A DNA stretch of 64,000 nt from Schistocerca nitens (lineage: Eukaryota > Arthropoda > Insecta > Orthoptera > Acrididae). Where the stretch lies: positions 538,585,602 through 538,649,601 of the forward strand of contig NC_064616.1 of the NCBI RefSeq assembly GCF_023898315.1. The letters are read 5' to 3'. The translations under genes and the position numbers were made by a program. The notes beneath the pieces are model-generated. The model had not been told where the DNA came from, made no database searches, and was given only the letters and a program-made list of their open reading frames with translations. This document shows, piece after piece, positions 1 through 11,290 of the stretch (the stretch's first letter is position 1; every line of letters begins with the position of its first letter).

Positions 1-379
1 ATTTTAAATGGTCAAGAAATGGAATCTGGTGCTGGGTTTCAAAGCTGTACAGATATCTGTTATAAATGAAGGCAGCAAATATATTAATGTACTGGGGAAT
101 GTAACGATAACTACAACAACAATGATAACAATAACTGTGAAACAGGGCCTAAAATTGCTTGTAGCGTGTAGATTATATGTAAAATGGCCTTTGTAAATAA
201 ATAAGAGATTGATACATGAAAAGTATCTCATCAATAGAGAAAAATATTTGCATTTTCGGATGTCTAGCTAGTTTGGCGTTTTCAGTTATTTAAAAATGAT
301 ATCGTCTCTCTGACTAAACAGACTATCTAAGAGACACAATGTCGACTATATAAAGTTGTCCCGTAGCGAAAATATTTCT
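1..379. other. No recognisable feature
   Basis: AT-rich sequence with a short ACA/ATA-rich stretch near 110-135. I see no coding signature or repeat I can name. Confidence 0.5.
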
Positions 380-1650
380 TTTAAAGATAAGTCAGACATA
401 TGTGCAGTATTTAACAATCACGTTCTGTGCATTGATATTGAATTAAATAACACTTATTTTCTACAGGGAATCATATATGTCGCTTGGGAAATGCCCCTCC
501 GAGACTGACGTCTGAAATTCTCCTGTGTAATACAGACAAAGAGGAGTTTGCGGCAATAATTAAATTACTGAAGACTAAGGACTCTCATGGATATGATGCA
601 GTATTACAGGTAATTCTAAAATATTTGTGTTTGCTGATGACGCTAGCTTGGATGTTGTGTGCAACATTGCCTCTGTTTCAAATAGTGCAGTTCATGACGT
701 AAGTTCATGCCTTAAATAAAATAAACTAACGCTATATAACAGTAATACTCAGTTTTTTCAGTTTCTAACACACAATTAGCAAAACTCGATGTTATAATTT
801 CACAGAATGGTCATATGATTACTGAAACTGAACAGTTCAAATGTCCACGTGTTCAGATAGACAGTAAACTGTCGTAGAAGGCCCACATTTAAGGCCTTGT
901 TCAAAGACTTAATGCTGCCATTTTTACTATTCGAACGGTATCTGAAGTAAGTGATATTTCAACGCGAGAGGTAGTTTACTTTGTTTATATCCATTCGCTT
1001 ATGACGTATGTTACTATACTTTGGGGTAACTCTTCCCATTCCCAAAGGATATTTTTGGCTCAGAACTGGGCGTTTCAGGCTATAAGTGGTGTAAGTTCGC
1101 GAACCTCTTGTCGACCCCTGTTCATTAGTCTGGGTATGCTGACATTGGCCTCTCAATATACATATTTACATATTCTTTATTGTCGTTTCATATTAACAAT
1201 ATCAGCTTATTCCCAAGAATTAGCAGCTTTCACTCAGTTAATAGCACGCAGAAATTCAATATGTATTTGAATCACACTTCCTTGACTCTTGTGCAGAAAT
1301 GCGTACAGTACACTGCTCCATTCCTATTCAATAAGCTACCACAACAATTCGAAAATCTTAGCAGCATTCCACACGCTTTCACATAGAAAATGAAAAGTTT
1401 CCTCATGGGTTACTCCTTCTATTCTGTCGAGGAGTTCCTTGAAAAATTAAGCTCATTGCCGTGTTATGTTGTCGACTGCGCTTACATAAACCTGTGGCAT
1501 GTGGTTTTTGGGTTCATAAACATATTTTGTATCAGTTATTACTTTTATATTGTAATTTCATGTACTGACACATTCCATGACCTTGTAGATTTCCTCCCCA
1601 ATTTCATCCTTCGGAACTAGACTTATAAAATAAAATAAATAAAATAAACA
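380..1650 (+). mobile_element. Non-LTR retrotransposon (LINE), internally deleted, with 3' end
   Basis: Translation in shifting frames gives the N-terminal part of a reverse transcriptase (IIKLLKTKDSHGYDAV, about 555-612), then almost at once the catalytic FADDAS motif (FADD at 630-641). The fingers and most of the palm that should lie between are missing, so this copy has an internal deletion near 613. Downstream come the usual C-terminal blocks: HSLMTYVTILWGNSSHSQRI near 990-1050, then FNKLPQQFENLSS near 1330-1365. The 3' end is a short UTR (about 1,560-1,620) followed by TAAAA/TAAAT repeats to about 1,650, which fits target-primed insertion with a short-repeat tail. Several stops and frame changes; not functional. 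Clade not certain (jockey/CR1-like by motif). Confidence 0.8.
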
Positions 1651-2335
1651 ACCACACGCAGAAGCTTGTAAAACTATATCTCTGGGTTCGAGACGGTTAA
1701 TTGAATCCACACCAAGTGCCTCGCAGAACATCGAAAAAAGAAAGAAGCTCTGGTAGAAAGAGAGTGTAATGAAATGAGAATGAAGTGTAGAGTTACAGAA
1801 GAAACCAGAGGAAGAAGAAAATAGTATTTGAGAATAAGAGAAGTTGGCAAAAACGTTTCACTCAGTCACAAACTGCTGAATTCAATAAAGAAGAGATTAT
1901 GATTTTCACTGAGACACTAAACACTCAGAATAAAATGGAAAGCGAAAAATTCAAGTACTAGAAAAAATTAACAGCTCTAGTGATTTCGAAATATGATGAA
2001 ATTGCAGTGGAATGAAATATCATAACAGTGAGGAAGTAGTATATCAGTTTTGCGCAAGCAGAAGTTCACATAAACGTTTTCAAGTGAAAAGAGGACAGAA
2101 CGTTAGTTACCACCATTAAGTAAATGCAAAGAAAAAACTAATCATTTTAAAACCTCAGAATTTTGGTTTAGCATCTCAGGCATTCTTTAGCTCACGAACA
2201 GTTTTACAGCGACAGCATGCTTTTGTCAATCTCCACAGTACAATGAAACAAGCGCCAAAAAGCTAAAAGAGTTTTAATAAAAAAAATATCAGACATTTTA
2301 ATATAAAAGTAAGTAATAAATAACAATGACATCCA
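1651..2335. other. Unassigned purine-rich spacer
   Basis: A- and G-rich, many stops in all frames. Nothing recognised. Confidence 0.4.
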
Positions 2336-2540
2336 AATATTCAAATGTTCAAATGTGTGTGAATTTCTAAGGGACCAAACTGCGGAGGTCATCGGTCCCT
2401 AGACTTACACACTACTTAAACTAACTTACGTTCAGAACAACACACACACCCATGCCCGAGGGAGGACTCAAACCTCCGGTGGGAGGGGCCGCGCAGTCAG
2501 TGACATGACGCCTCTAACCACGTGGCCACTCCGCGCGGCA
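2336..2540 (-). repeat. SINE, body 1, head S1c
   Basis: On the minus strand a tRNA-like head (GTGGCCACGTGGTTAGAGGC, with a degenerate B box GGTTTGAGTCC) runs into body 1 and ends in a tail of two ATTTGAA-type units near 2,336-2,355. Flanks CAATGACATCCA (2,324-2,335) and CATTGACATTCA (2,541-2,552) look like a diverged target-site duplication. Confidence 0.85.
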
Positions 2541-2937
2541 CATTGACATTCAGATACGATACTGTCGACTACCAGATTCAAATGTGTGGTCTCAGTCAAC
2601 CGAAATCGTTGAGATCAAACCCTAAGCTACTGGCTGAGATAATTTAAAACTGTATCATTTAACCTGGATCACTGAGGTCAAAAGCTGGTCACAGCCTTCA
2701 TAACATCCCCAGTTCCATTACTGAACTTGATAAGAGCCGACCACAATTTTATTCCCTGAGCTTCTCGAAGATGTGGTGAATACCTTTAATTACCTGGCAT
2801 ATCTGTTTTCAGTGTGTATTGACTGTGTTCTCAGGCATTCAGTACTGTAACAAACAGTGGACTCAAAGTGAAAGAGATTAGCTGGCTGTATCATAGGTGT
2901 AAGACTTGCGCATTTTCAGTGATACTCGGGCCAGTCA
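2541..2937. other. Unassigned spacer
   Basis: No repeat or coding signature recognised beyond the flanking duplication of the neighbouring SINE. Confidence 0.4.
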
Positions 2938-3760
2938 AATTAAAGTGACCACCACCTATGTTCGATGTCAACATGCAATAACCACTCACAAACGACAGGC
3001 GGCAGAACTAGCAGTGTAAGGTACATAAATCATGTTCGGGGGACGTGTAAAACACTGCAGTCGTTACCGTAACATGGAAACAGATCGATTTATCTGACGT
3101 CGTAAAAGGCATAATCATTGTTGTTTGGGGCAGGGGTGGAAGTATTTTCTAAACGGCTAAGTTTTTGAAATGTTCGAGTGCCACTGTGGTTAAAGTTTAC
3201 GGTGCATGGCAACAGGCACCATCCAAAACCTGCTTCCAGGAAACTGTTGTGCTACACGGGCCAAGTGTAAGGGCAAACAGACGAGCAACTGTTGAGCAAC
3301 TGACTGCCCATGCGAAACAAGGGGCTGTCTTCTCAACAACCGTTCAGATAACGTTGCTGTGTATGGGCCTCCGCAACAGGCTCTTCGTTTGCGCACCCAT
3401 GCTGACTGTTGTTCTCAGCGACGAAAGCAGGAATTTGCGAGCCGGTTCTGCAACTGGACCTCCAATGAATGGCAACATGTGGCCTTTTCAGATGAATTAC
3501 GTTTTATGCTCCATCGTCGTAGAACGTCTGGAAGTAAATACCTTGGAACAATCGTCGGAAGAGTCCTGGCCGGAATGGGGAGAGTTTTGGCTCTGGGAAT
3601 GTTTTCGTAGTATTCCCCGCGTGATCTCATCATTCTGGAAGGCATAATGGATCAACAGAAGTATGCGTCTACCCTTTGGCACCACGTTCGCTCTTACATG
3701 TAGTTTTGCTTTTCCTGAGCACAACAGCGTATAAAGGTAGGACTATTGTAGCATTACACG
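2938..3760 (+). mobile_element. Tc1-like transposon, 3'-truncated relic
   Basis: Starts with a terminal-repeat-like CAGTCAAATTAAAGTGACCA at 2,938. The interior translates, over several frames, to a Tc1-type transposase N-terminus and the first catalytic block: EFASRFCNWTSNEWQHVAFS followed by DELRF near 3,430-3,510 (family form is SDESRF). The second aspartate block and the glutamate block are not found, and no matching inverted repeat is visible downstream, so the 3' part is lost. Plain DNA transposon, dead. Confidence 0.75.
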
Positions 3761-3926
3761 GCTAATCGTCCGTGTAGCCCCCGAAATCTATAAGAAATAA
3801 TCTTGTGGGGATGTCCATTACAGTCGGATATACCCTGCGTCACGTGAGAGTAGGAGATTCAAAGAGTGATTGACACAGTATACATGGAAATCATTTCCAA
3901 ATTTTATTGTTTATTTATGTAGTAAA

Positions 3927-4118
3927 ATTGTTCAAATGGCTCTGAGCACTATGGGACCTAACTTCTGAGGTCATCAGTCCCCTACAACTTAGCACTACTT
4001 AAACCTAACTAACCTAAGGTTATCACACACATCCATGCCCGAGGCAGGATTCGAACCTGCGACCGTAGCGGTCGCGCGGTTCCAGACTGAAGCGCCTTGA
4101 ACCGCTCGGCCACTATGG
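3927..4118 (-). repeat. SINE, body 1, head S1a
   Basis: Minus-strand copy with tail GGTTC/TTCAAATGG first, body 1, then the S1a tRNA-like head whose B box reads GGTTCGAATCC on the minus strand. Short candidate duplication AGTAAA on both sides (3,921-3,926; 4,119-4,124). Confidence 0.9.
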
Positions 4119-4124
4119 AGTAAA

Positions 4125-7062
4125 GAATTTAATTAAGTACAATGTGTTTTGGGATCAATAGATGATGAGTCTTTATGAAATGAATATAAGTGTATTTTGA
4201 CATAGCAGATCGCAGCGCTGCAGTTTGCGTGATATTTTATCTCTTTGAGAAGGGTGATACCTTCTGAGTTGCTCGAGTGCGCGGACTAGTCGTAATCGAT
4301 TGCGGGTCCTCTGTGATTTTTATTGATGGATATAGAACTGATAATTCACAACCCGAAGTTGGTTCTGAAAATATTCTAGGGAACCCCGGCCAAAATTTAT
4401 TACAAAAAAATAGCGCAACGGACTTTGAAATATCGTTGCGAAGTTTGAGATGCGCGATAGGCAATCGCGTGTTATAGTCGCGTGAAGGATTAAGTGTCAG
4501 TGACCGTGGTTTATTGACATTAACTCAATAATAATTATCAAAGAATTATCGAGAGGAATATTAAGTATTCTTGATATTTAAAGCAAGTGTGAGTTGATTT
4601 ACTGTTTGAATATGACAGATATTAATCACGGAATAGTCAGCTAGTTGATACGTTGCTTAGCAACCTATAAACAGATTGTGATAGAATTACCGGAACGATA
4701 TTTAAATCACTACACACACGCCAAAAAGCTAACTACTCCGTTGTGAAAGACATTTGGAACGGATGAGCTTTGTTTCAGCTCCTTGGGATCAATAAACTTC
4801 ATTCGAAGTTAAAACTTTACAAACTGTGTCGTGTTCCTTCAGTTTGGTAGAACGATAGACATTATAGTCTACACTACTATTTACCATTTTTTTTTCAAAA
4901 ACAGAGCACTGGCCTTTTTCTTTTAGAGGAATGTTTCTGCTTCAGTCATCAATCTCCTCAAAATGGAGATAAGGGTGTCACTCACACATAGCACTACGTT
5001 ATCTTGATCAACCACACACATGTGCCCCCTTTTTCCTCCCTTTTTGTGTTGAAAAGCTGAGATATAGCAGCGGTACGTCGAAGGAAGGAGGAAGAGGAGA
5101 AGAGAGACAAGAAAAGGAAGAGAGGGCCAAAAAGCGGAGGCCACACTATGTAACGTATCACATAGATTGTAGTGTACCTTGCCATCTAACTCCCTGGATT
5201 TAAACTAAGATGTTTACATTTATCTACGCGTTGTGAACACCGTTTCTTTACTTATGATATTTCACAATAGCAGTCTTAAAAGTTTCCGTTGCGAAATTCT
5301 CCGACTCCGTGATTAAAGAAACAATGTTAATGACACCGAAATAAATGTAAACAGCTGACGATAGAATGTGAGGCATTTTGAAATTTTATCATGGAAAAAT
5401 TTTGCCTATAAAAGCCACTATTTTCAGCTGATAGTGAATTGCCTTTAATTCCAACAGCAACAATGTTCTAACACGGCCACCACGGAAAAGAATTATTTAC
5501 TGACGTTAACAAGACAAAGAACAGAGAAACAAAATACGATAGTAAGGTAGGCAGTCCCAGTCGACAAGCATTTAGGAGTAAGTAGGCATGGGTTGAAACA
5601 ACAAATAAATTAAAAATTCATTTCTTTGTTCATTTGAAAAAGTTTAAAATTCTAAATCGACTGACCTTAACTTATATCGGCCAAATTATACAGAAGCCAA
5701 ACTGGAAATATGCGAACAACAGAATGGCGAATAGCCCAGCAGATCATACTCGCCGTCACATGCTCAATATGAATCAATAATACTAAGAATATCTTGGTCG
5801 GCATCAATACTGTTCGCCAATAGTTCAAGTCTTAACTGACAATAATACTGAACGTCTGAGGTCACCGTAACTTGTGTGACGTTTGTACTGTATTTCTCTC
5901 CGAAAACCCTTAAAGGTCATGATCTGTTTCCCCACGCTCCGCATGCATATGAGCACGTATGTCATAACTTCGTACTCAAACTGCAACCGTCTTTTCTCTT
6001 TGTAGTTAAGATAGAGCGGCGGCGATATGGTATTGCTAATGCACGGAATAAGTTGGTCTGCTCCATGGGCTACAAGCACGAGGGGAGCCGTGCGCCGGCG
6101 GACATATCCGAAAATGCGTCGTGGGCGGAATCGAGTGGAAGGGAGTACACAGGAAGGAAAACTGAGGGCGGCTCCTTTGATGTGTATGAAGCCAAGCGTT
6201 GCGCTCGACGCCATATTGCAGCCGAGTAAACGCACAGTGACAGCTCCTTACTACTGCGCGTCGGAATGGACATTCTGACGAAACTGAACTAATCTAACCG
6301 ACTAAATGAACACTTTTACGAAAGGAAGCGCTAATGAAACTAGGTGTGATAAGTCATTAGTTAAAAACTTACGACATGAGTTTTTAAATTAATTACTGTT
6401 CACCTTTTACAAGCTGTGAACCGCCGCTGATTTGAGCTTCAGATGGCAATGAAGCAAACCTGTTTTGGGAATTTCTTGCGGCAATTTCACTTTATCCTTA
6501 AATGTGCTTTACTGGTACTAAAAACTAATAAATCAACTTCACTTCCAACGGAAACAACTGCAGGATTTTCGGGTTATGCATCAGTGCTGGAATTTTCATT
6601 CATATTTCCAGACGAAAAGTAACGCATAGCATTACTTTAAATGAAGCCAGTAGGCTGGTTAACATTTAATTTAGAAAAATGTTTTTAATTAGACCAGACA
6701 TACAAGTTGACTCTAACATAGTACGTAATATGAATCCTATTCGTTTAATACATGATGACTGATAAGCATCGTAAAGCAACTTTTGTCCTACTTTGTCCTA
6801 AATATGAGGTGTGTTCAGCTTTAGAATTATATAACTGTAGGTGTAGAATGTCTTCTCTTTCAGCAATAAGTACTACAGTAAATCACGAACACTCCTTTGA
6901 GAAACATGCCTTAACTTGCACGAAATGTTCACAATTGTTTTTAAGATAAATATGACCCCAATAAGTGTAAACCATCAACTGTAAAATAATGAAAGCATCT
7001 AGTTTTATATGCGAAGTTCTAGAGTATTGGAAAATTATACTGGAAAATTATATACAATCCCT
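4125..7062. other. Long unassigned region
   Basis: No gene or named element recognised across almost 3 kb. 4,720-4,870 has a promoter/poly(A)-like look (AATAAA at about 4,791), not enough to call. 4,925-5,185 is purine-rich. 6,010-6,265 is distinctly CpG-rich and listed separately. Confidence 0.4.
6010..6265. other. CpG-rich segment with open frames
   Basis: GC- and CpG-rich against AT-rich surroundings, with open frames on both strands: 117 residues on plus (5,876-6,229) and 136 residues on minus (6,235-5,825). Neither product resembles a family I know. The composition could mark a host first exon or promoter, or the GC-rich part of an unrecognised repeat. No splice signal can be tied to it. 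Confidence 0.25.
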
Positions 7063-7071
7063 AACTTTTGT

Positions 7072-7267
7072 GCCGGCCACTGTGCCCGAGCGGTTCTAGG
7101 CGCTTCAGCTCGGAACCGCGCTGCTGCTGCGGTCGCAGGTTCGAATCCTGCCTCGGGCATGGATGTGTGTGATGTCCTTCGGTTAGTTAGGTTTAGGTAG
7201 TTCTAAGTCTAGTGGACTAATGACCTCAGATGTTAAGTCCCATAGTGTTTAGAGCCATTTGAAACAA
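7072..7267 (+). repeat. SINE, body 1, head S1a
   Basis: Plus-strand copy. tRNA-like head with B box GGTTCGAATCC at about 7,139-7,149, body 1, tail GAGCCATTTGAAAC. Target-site duplication AACTTTTGT at 7,063-7,071 and 7,268-7,276. Confidence 0.92.
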
Positions 7268-7276
7268 AACTTTTGT

Positions 7277-8591
7277 CTGCTTTTGCTTTTCATCCCTTTT
7301 ATGAGAGTATTAATTAATACAGTGTATTACAGAATATTTCTGTTTATTTTGTTGTGTAAGTAACGTAAAAATTGAAAAGATAAAATGATTACCACCAACC
7401 CACTCTACGCTGTCAGCCTTGGCTTACCGTCCCACACATTTTCCACTGCGCCACGCATTGCTTGCGAACTGTGTTATAAATGGCTCACATTAGCCGCTAT
7501 ATAAATGCTGTTTTCTGTTAAACACATGGGCATCTGGAGCTCCCACTTCTGTCCCTTTCGTTTTTGGCCAATACCTTCACATATTACAAACCTGGACGAA
7601 ATCGGCGATGACGAGTAACCGCGGTCTCCTGGTGAGCTGAAGGCTACTTGTGCATGGTGCGCTCTGGAAGAGAGCTCGAATAAAATACTTTAACCTCTAT
7701 TTTCTCCACACTGAATGAGACTGGCTTTCCACCCAACTTAAAAACAATTACGGTTTGTTATATACATTCAGCATACAGCAACGTGCACCTAAAATGAGCC
7801 AAACGTAAAGTAGCCAGGTACCACACTTCTCACTGCAGACTCTTCAAATTTTATGCAACAAAGTAGTTGGAAATTAAGTTACCACGCTAACTATAAACGG
7901 TAATGAAAATGGACATTTAATCACCAAACTGTTATGTGAAACAGTGAGTCATGAAAGAAATCAATTTTTTGTGCCACTTATTTCCCTGAGGATCGAATGA
8001 GAGGTATTATACATAGTAGTGAAGAACACGCGCAAATGTGAAATAAGTGGTTCTTAATTTTTTAAAGGAAGACGATAACCTCTACCGGAAAACTAACTGC
8101 AGAAGTTGATGTAGCTTTGCTTTACTTACAACAGCATTAGTTACAGTTGTTAATTGTTTACAGCAAGAAAACTGGAATACACATTTTTCACATGTAATGC
8201 TACCAGCCATTTCGTACGAATCGCTCGTCACTTCCCTGTGTGGTCCTTTCTCTCACTATTGCTCTTTACGAGTTTATAACTTTTACAGTACGTCAAAGAA
8301 CTGTTCTAGCTAAGTCCAGCAGCTCAAATGCATAATTAATGAAATGAACAAAACGCATCCGCTCACCTTTGGTTATGAACACAGCTGTTTACTCGGTTTC
8401 AATGTAGTGGACTTATCACGTGCGCACTAAATTTTGGCGCGTAGATTTCAGCTGAGTTTCCATTCTGTATCCTCTCCACTCTGTGGCCTCGTTCTCTCTC
8501 CCATGAGTTTTTTCCACGAGCCAGATTAACCAATAGCGGACCGGATCCTATCCGCAGGCTGACACGTACGTAAGATTCAAAAGATGGGAGG
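7277..8591. other. Unassigned region
   Basis: No recognisable element. A TATA-like CTATATAAATG lies near 7,497, alone and unsupported. The end (8,440-8,560) is moderately GC-rich. Confidence 0.35.
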
Positions 8592-8593
8592 TA

Positions 8594-9834
8594 CACTCTG
8601 TGATCAAAAATATCCGGATACCTGGCTGAAAATGACTTACAAGTTCGTGGCGCTCTCCATTGTTAATGCTGGAATACAATATGGTGTTGGCCCACCCTCA
8701 GCCTTGACGACAGCTTCCACTCTCGCAGGCATAGGTTCAATCAGGTGCTGGAAGGTTTCTTGGGGAATAGCAGCCCATTCCTCACGGAGTGCTGCACTGA
8801 GGAGAGGTGTCGATGTCGGTCGGTGAGGCCTGGCACGAAGTCGGCGTTCGAAAATATTCCAAAGGTGTTTTGTAGGATTCAGGTCAGGACTCTGTCCAGG
8901 CCAGTCCATTACAGAGATGTTATTGTCGTGTAACCACTCCGCCACAGGCCGTGCATTATGATCAGGTGCTCGATCGTGTTGAAAGATGCAATCGCCAACC
9001 AAGAATTGCTCTTCAACAGTGGGAAGCAAGAAGGTGCTTAAAACATCAGTGTACGCCTGTGCTGTGACAGTGCCACTCAAAACAACAAGGGATGAAAAAC
9101 ATGGAAAACACGACCACTCCATAATACCACCGGCTCCAAATTTTGTTGTTAGCACTGCACACGCTGGTGGCAGATGGCGTTCACCGGGCAATCGCCATGC
9201 CCATATCCTGCCATCGGATCGCCACACTGTGTACCGTGATCCGTCACTACAGAGAACGTTTTTGCACTGTTCAATCGTCCAATGTTTACACTCCTTACAC
9301 CAAGCGAGGCGTCGTTTGGCATTTACAGGCGTGATGTGTGGCTTATGAGCAGCCGCTCGACCATGAAATCCAAGTTTTCTCACCTCCCGCCTACCTGTCA
9401 TAGTACTTGCAGTGGATACTGATGCAGTTTGGAAATCCTGTGATCTGGATAGATGTCTGCCTATAACACATTACGTCCCTCTTCAACTGTTGGCGGGCTC
9501 CGTTAGTCAACAGACGAGGTCGGTCTATACGCTTTTGTGCTGTACGTGTCCCTTCACGTTTCCACTTCACTCTCACATGGGAAACAGTGGACCTAGGGAT
9601 GGTTACGAGCTTGGGAATCTCGCGTTCGGACGTATTACACAAGGGACACCCAATCAGCTGACCATGTTCGAAGTCCGTGAGTTCCGCGGAGCGCCCCATT
9701 CTGCTCTCCCTCACGATGTCTAATGACTGTAGAGGTCGCTGATACAGAGTACTTGGCAGTACGTCACAGCACAATGCACCTAATATGAAAAACGAATGTT
9801 TTTGGGGCTGTCGGATACTTTTTATCATATAGTG
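8594..9834 (-). mobile_element. Full-length Tc1-like element
   Basis: TIRs CACTCTGTGATCAAAAATAT at 8,594 and its inverse at the right end (CACTATATGATAAAAAGTAT on the minus strand), each bordered by TA (8,592-8,593; 9,835-9,836). 1,241 bp, the usual size for the family. The transposase is on the minus strand and disrupted (see its own entry). End-to-end structure is kept, so it could still serve as a substrate for a related transposase. Confidence 0.92.
8637..9699 (-). pseudogene. Tc1-like transposase, frameshifted, catalytic Glu replaced
   Basis: Starts at the Met of MGRSAELTDFEHGQLIG (9,699). The N-terminal HTH part is in one frame down to about 9,391; the rest, from MTGRREVRKLG (9,401) to 8,637, is in another frame, so one small indel lies near 9,400. 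First catalytic block reads CSDGSRYTVW (family SDESRYTVW), second FQHDRAPDHN, third LNPTKHLW where the family has IEHLW: the catalytic Glu is Lys (codon at 8,868-8,870). Spacing from the second Asp to this position is 34 residues, the canonical DD34E layout. Product would be a cut-and-paste transposase; this copy is inactive by both the shift and the residue change. Confidence 0.9.
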
Positions 9835-9836
9835 TA

Positions 9837-11067
9837 TTAGCATTGTCCTCCACGTAACAATTGTTTTCGTTTTCTTACATTGCACAGAGTGAGCATAAAC
9901 GACGCATTGAACTTTCTGTTGCGAGTATATTTTGCCAAAGCCTGATATTTCCTTTCATAAAAACTGAATAACGTCTGTACAAAAGTTGAAATGTGGTAAC
10001 TATACATCGATTCAAGTTAAAGGTAGTTGATACGCACCTGATGCGATACTTCATTATCTTTAAGAATTTCGTTCCTTCTGGGTGACCAATGTTGAGTGTT
10101 TGTACTTCTCTTTCGAGTTTTTCCTAAGCAGCCAATGAAAAACGTAACACACATCTCTGCAATTTAGTAACATTAAATGTACTTTTCACAGTAAAATAAC
10201 AACATGCACTTGGGTCATTATCGCCATGATACTATTGCTCCATTACCACACTCCTTTCATATAGAGCATGATGTTCATTCTACAGGCTGTGCTGCTGCTT
10301 CAAACCAACAACAGCAACAACGACACTTACAACACATACTCCATGTTGCTAATCAAATACATGGAGCAAAAAAGTACCACTTTTTCGAAACCCCTGAATT
10401 GTCTGCGAATTAGAGGTATACGCATCCACGAGCTTTCCGACGCATCGTACAGCAAGGTGTCGACACCTGTGAAATACGTTCCGCAGCTCGGAAGTTCATT
10501 TAGGTTTAAGACTGGTTAATGACGTTACATTGGCACCAAATAATACCATAGTTCTGCCCAACGGCACGGTGGACGTGCCACACGATGGGAAGCTCTTCAT
10601 ACCCACTCTGACCCACATTTCATCCCTTGTTTTGACGCCCCTGCAAGGAGGTAAGAACCGCAAAGACACACAGCGTAGGATTTCTTATGAGTGGCAGAGT
10701 AAAACACTTCACACAAATCGCCCGTGAAATCCAGCACGCCTCAGGCAGAGGCATAAGGCGCGTCAATATAATCATCCCTTCCCTTGGGGCGTTGATTCCA
10801 CGTATTACGTGGTCGTAAACGTCAATTCTTAGCGCGATGAGTAACAGGACGACGTTCTTGACAGCGAACCTTTTGGACTGTAGTGCGATCGCAAATTTTG
10901 CTGTGGTATACCTAGGGACCGTTTGAAACCATTCGACATAATTTGAACGTGATCCGAAGCACCAAAGGGTGTACGCTTTTTCAGCCACCCTGTTTCACGC
11001 GTTCATGGGGTATGATCATGCAACGGTGCAGTATTGACTTTTTATTCCTTTTTATTTCATACATATC
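9837..11067. other. Unassigned region
   Basis: Open frames at 10,530-10,727 (plus) and 10,988-10,620 (minus) match no family I recognise. The block 10,540-11,000 is richer in CpG than its flanks and abuts the dispersed repeat that starts near 11,068; it may be part of the same unknown repeat. Confidence 0.3.
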
Positions 11068-11290
11068 CACTAGGCGCTCAGCTAGGCTCAGGGTGAACCA
11101 AACGCTTACTGAACACATTTTCAGTGATATTTTGGCTGTACCTCTCTATTAGTGTTAACCTTTGAGGGGTGTAGAGTGCCTGATTAATTTACGAAACACG
11201 TGGACAAGCCTACCAATATATGTATTCCAGACTGTTTTAGCTAGTTAGACAAGGCTTCATCAGAAGAACTGCTGGAGTTATTATGTTCTG
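11068..11290. repeat. Unclassified dispersed repeat, copy 1
   Basis: GCGCTCAGCTAGGCTCAGGG and about 90 bp after it align by eye with 17,300-17,390, and the stretch around GAAACACGTGG (11,190) with GAAACACGTCGG (17,700). No coding capacity or terminal structure seen. Confidence 0.4.

Noticed and set aside
104-135. ACA/ATA-rich microsatellite
   Set aside because: Too short and irregular to be called a repeat array.
4170-4880. Possible solitary long terminal repeat (AATAAA near 4,791, regulatory-looking sequence)
   Set aside because: No convincing ends, no duplication and no internal element nearby. At most a fossil of unknown family.
5825-6235. Open frames of 117 and 136 residues on opposite strands as host exons
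   Set aside because: No known family, no splice context; listed only as a CpG-rich segment.
7072-7160. Possible tRNA gene (clear B box and tRNA-like fold)
   Set aside because: It is the head of a SINE with body, tail and target-site duplication; the same holds for the other tRNA-like heads in the window.
10540-11000. Open minus-strand frame of 122 residues as a host gene
   Set aside because: No recognisable domain or codon pattern, and it adjoins a dispersed repeat.
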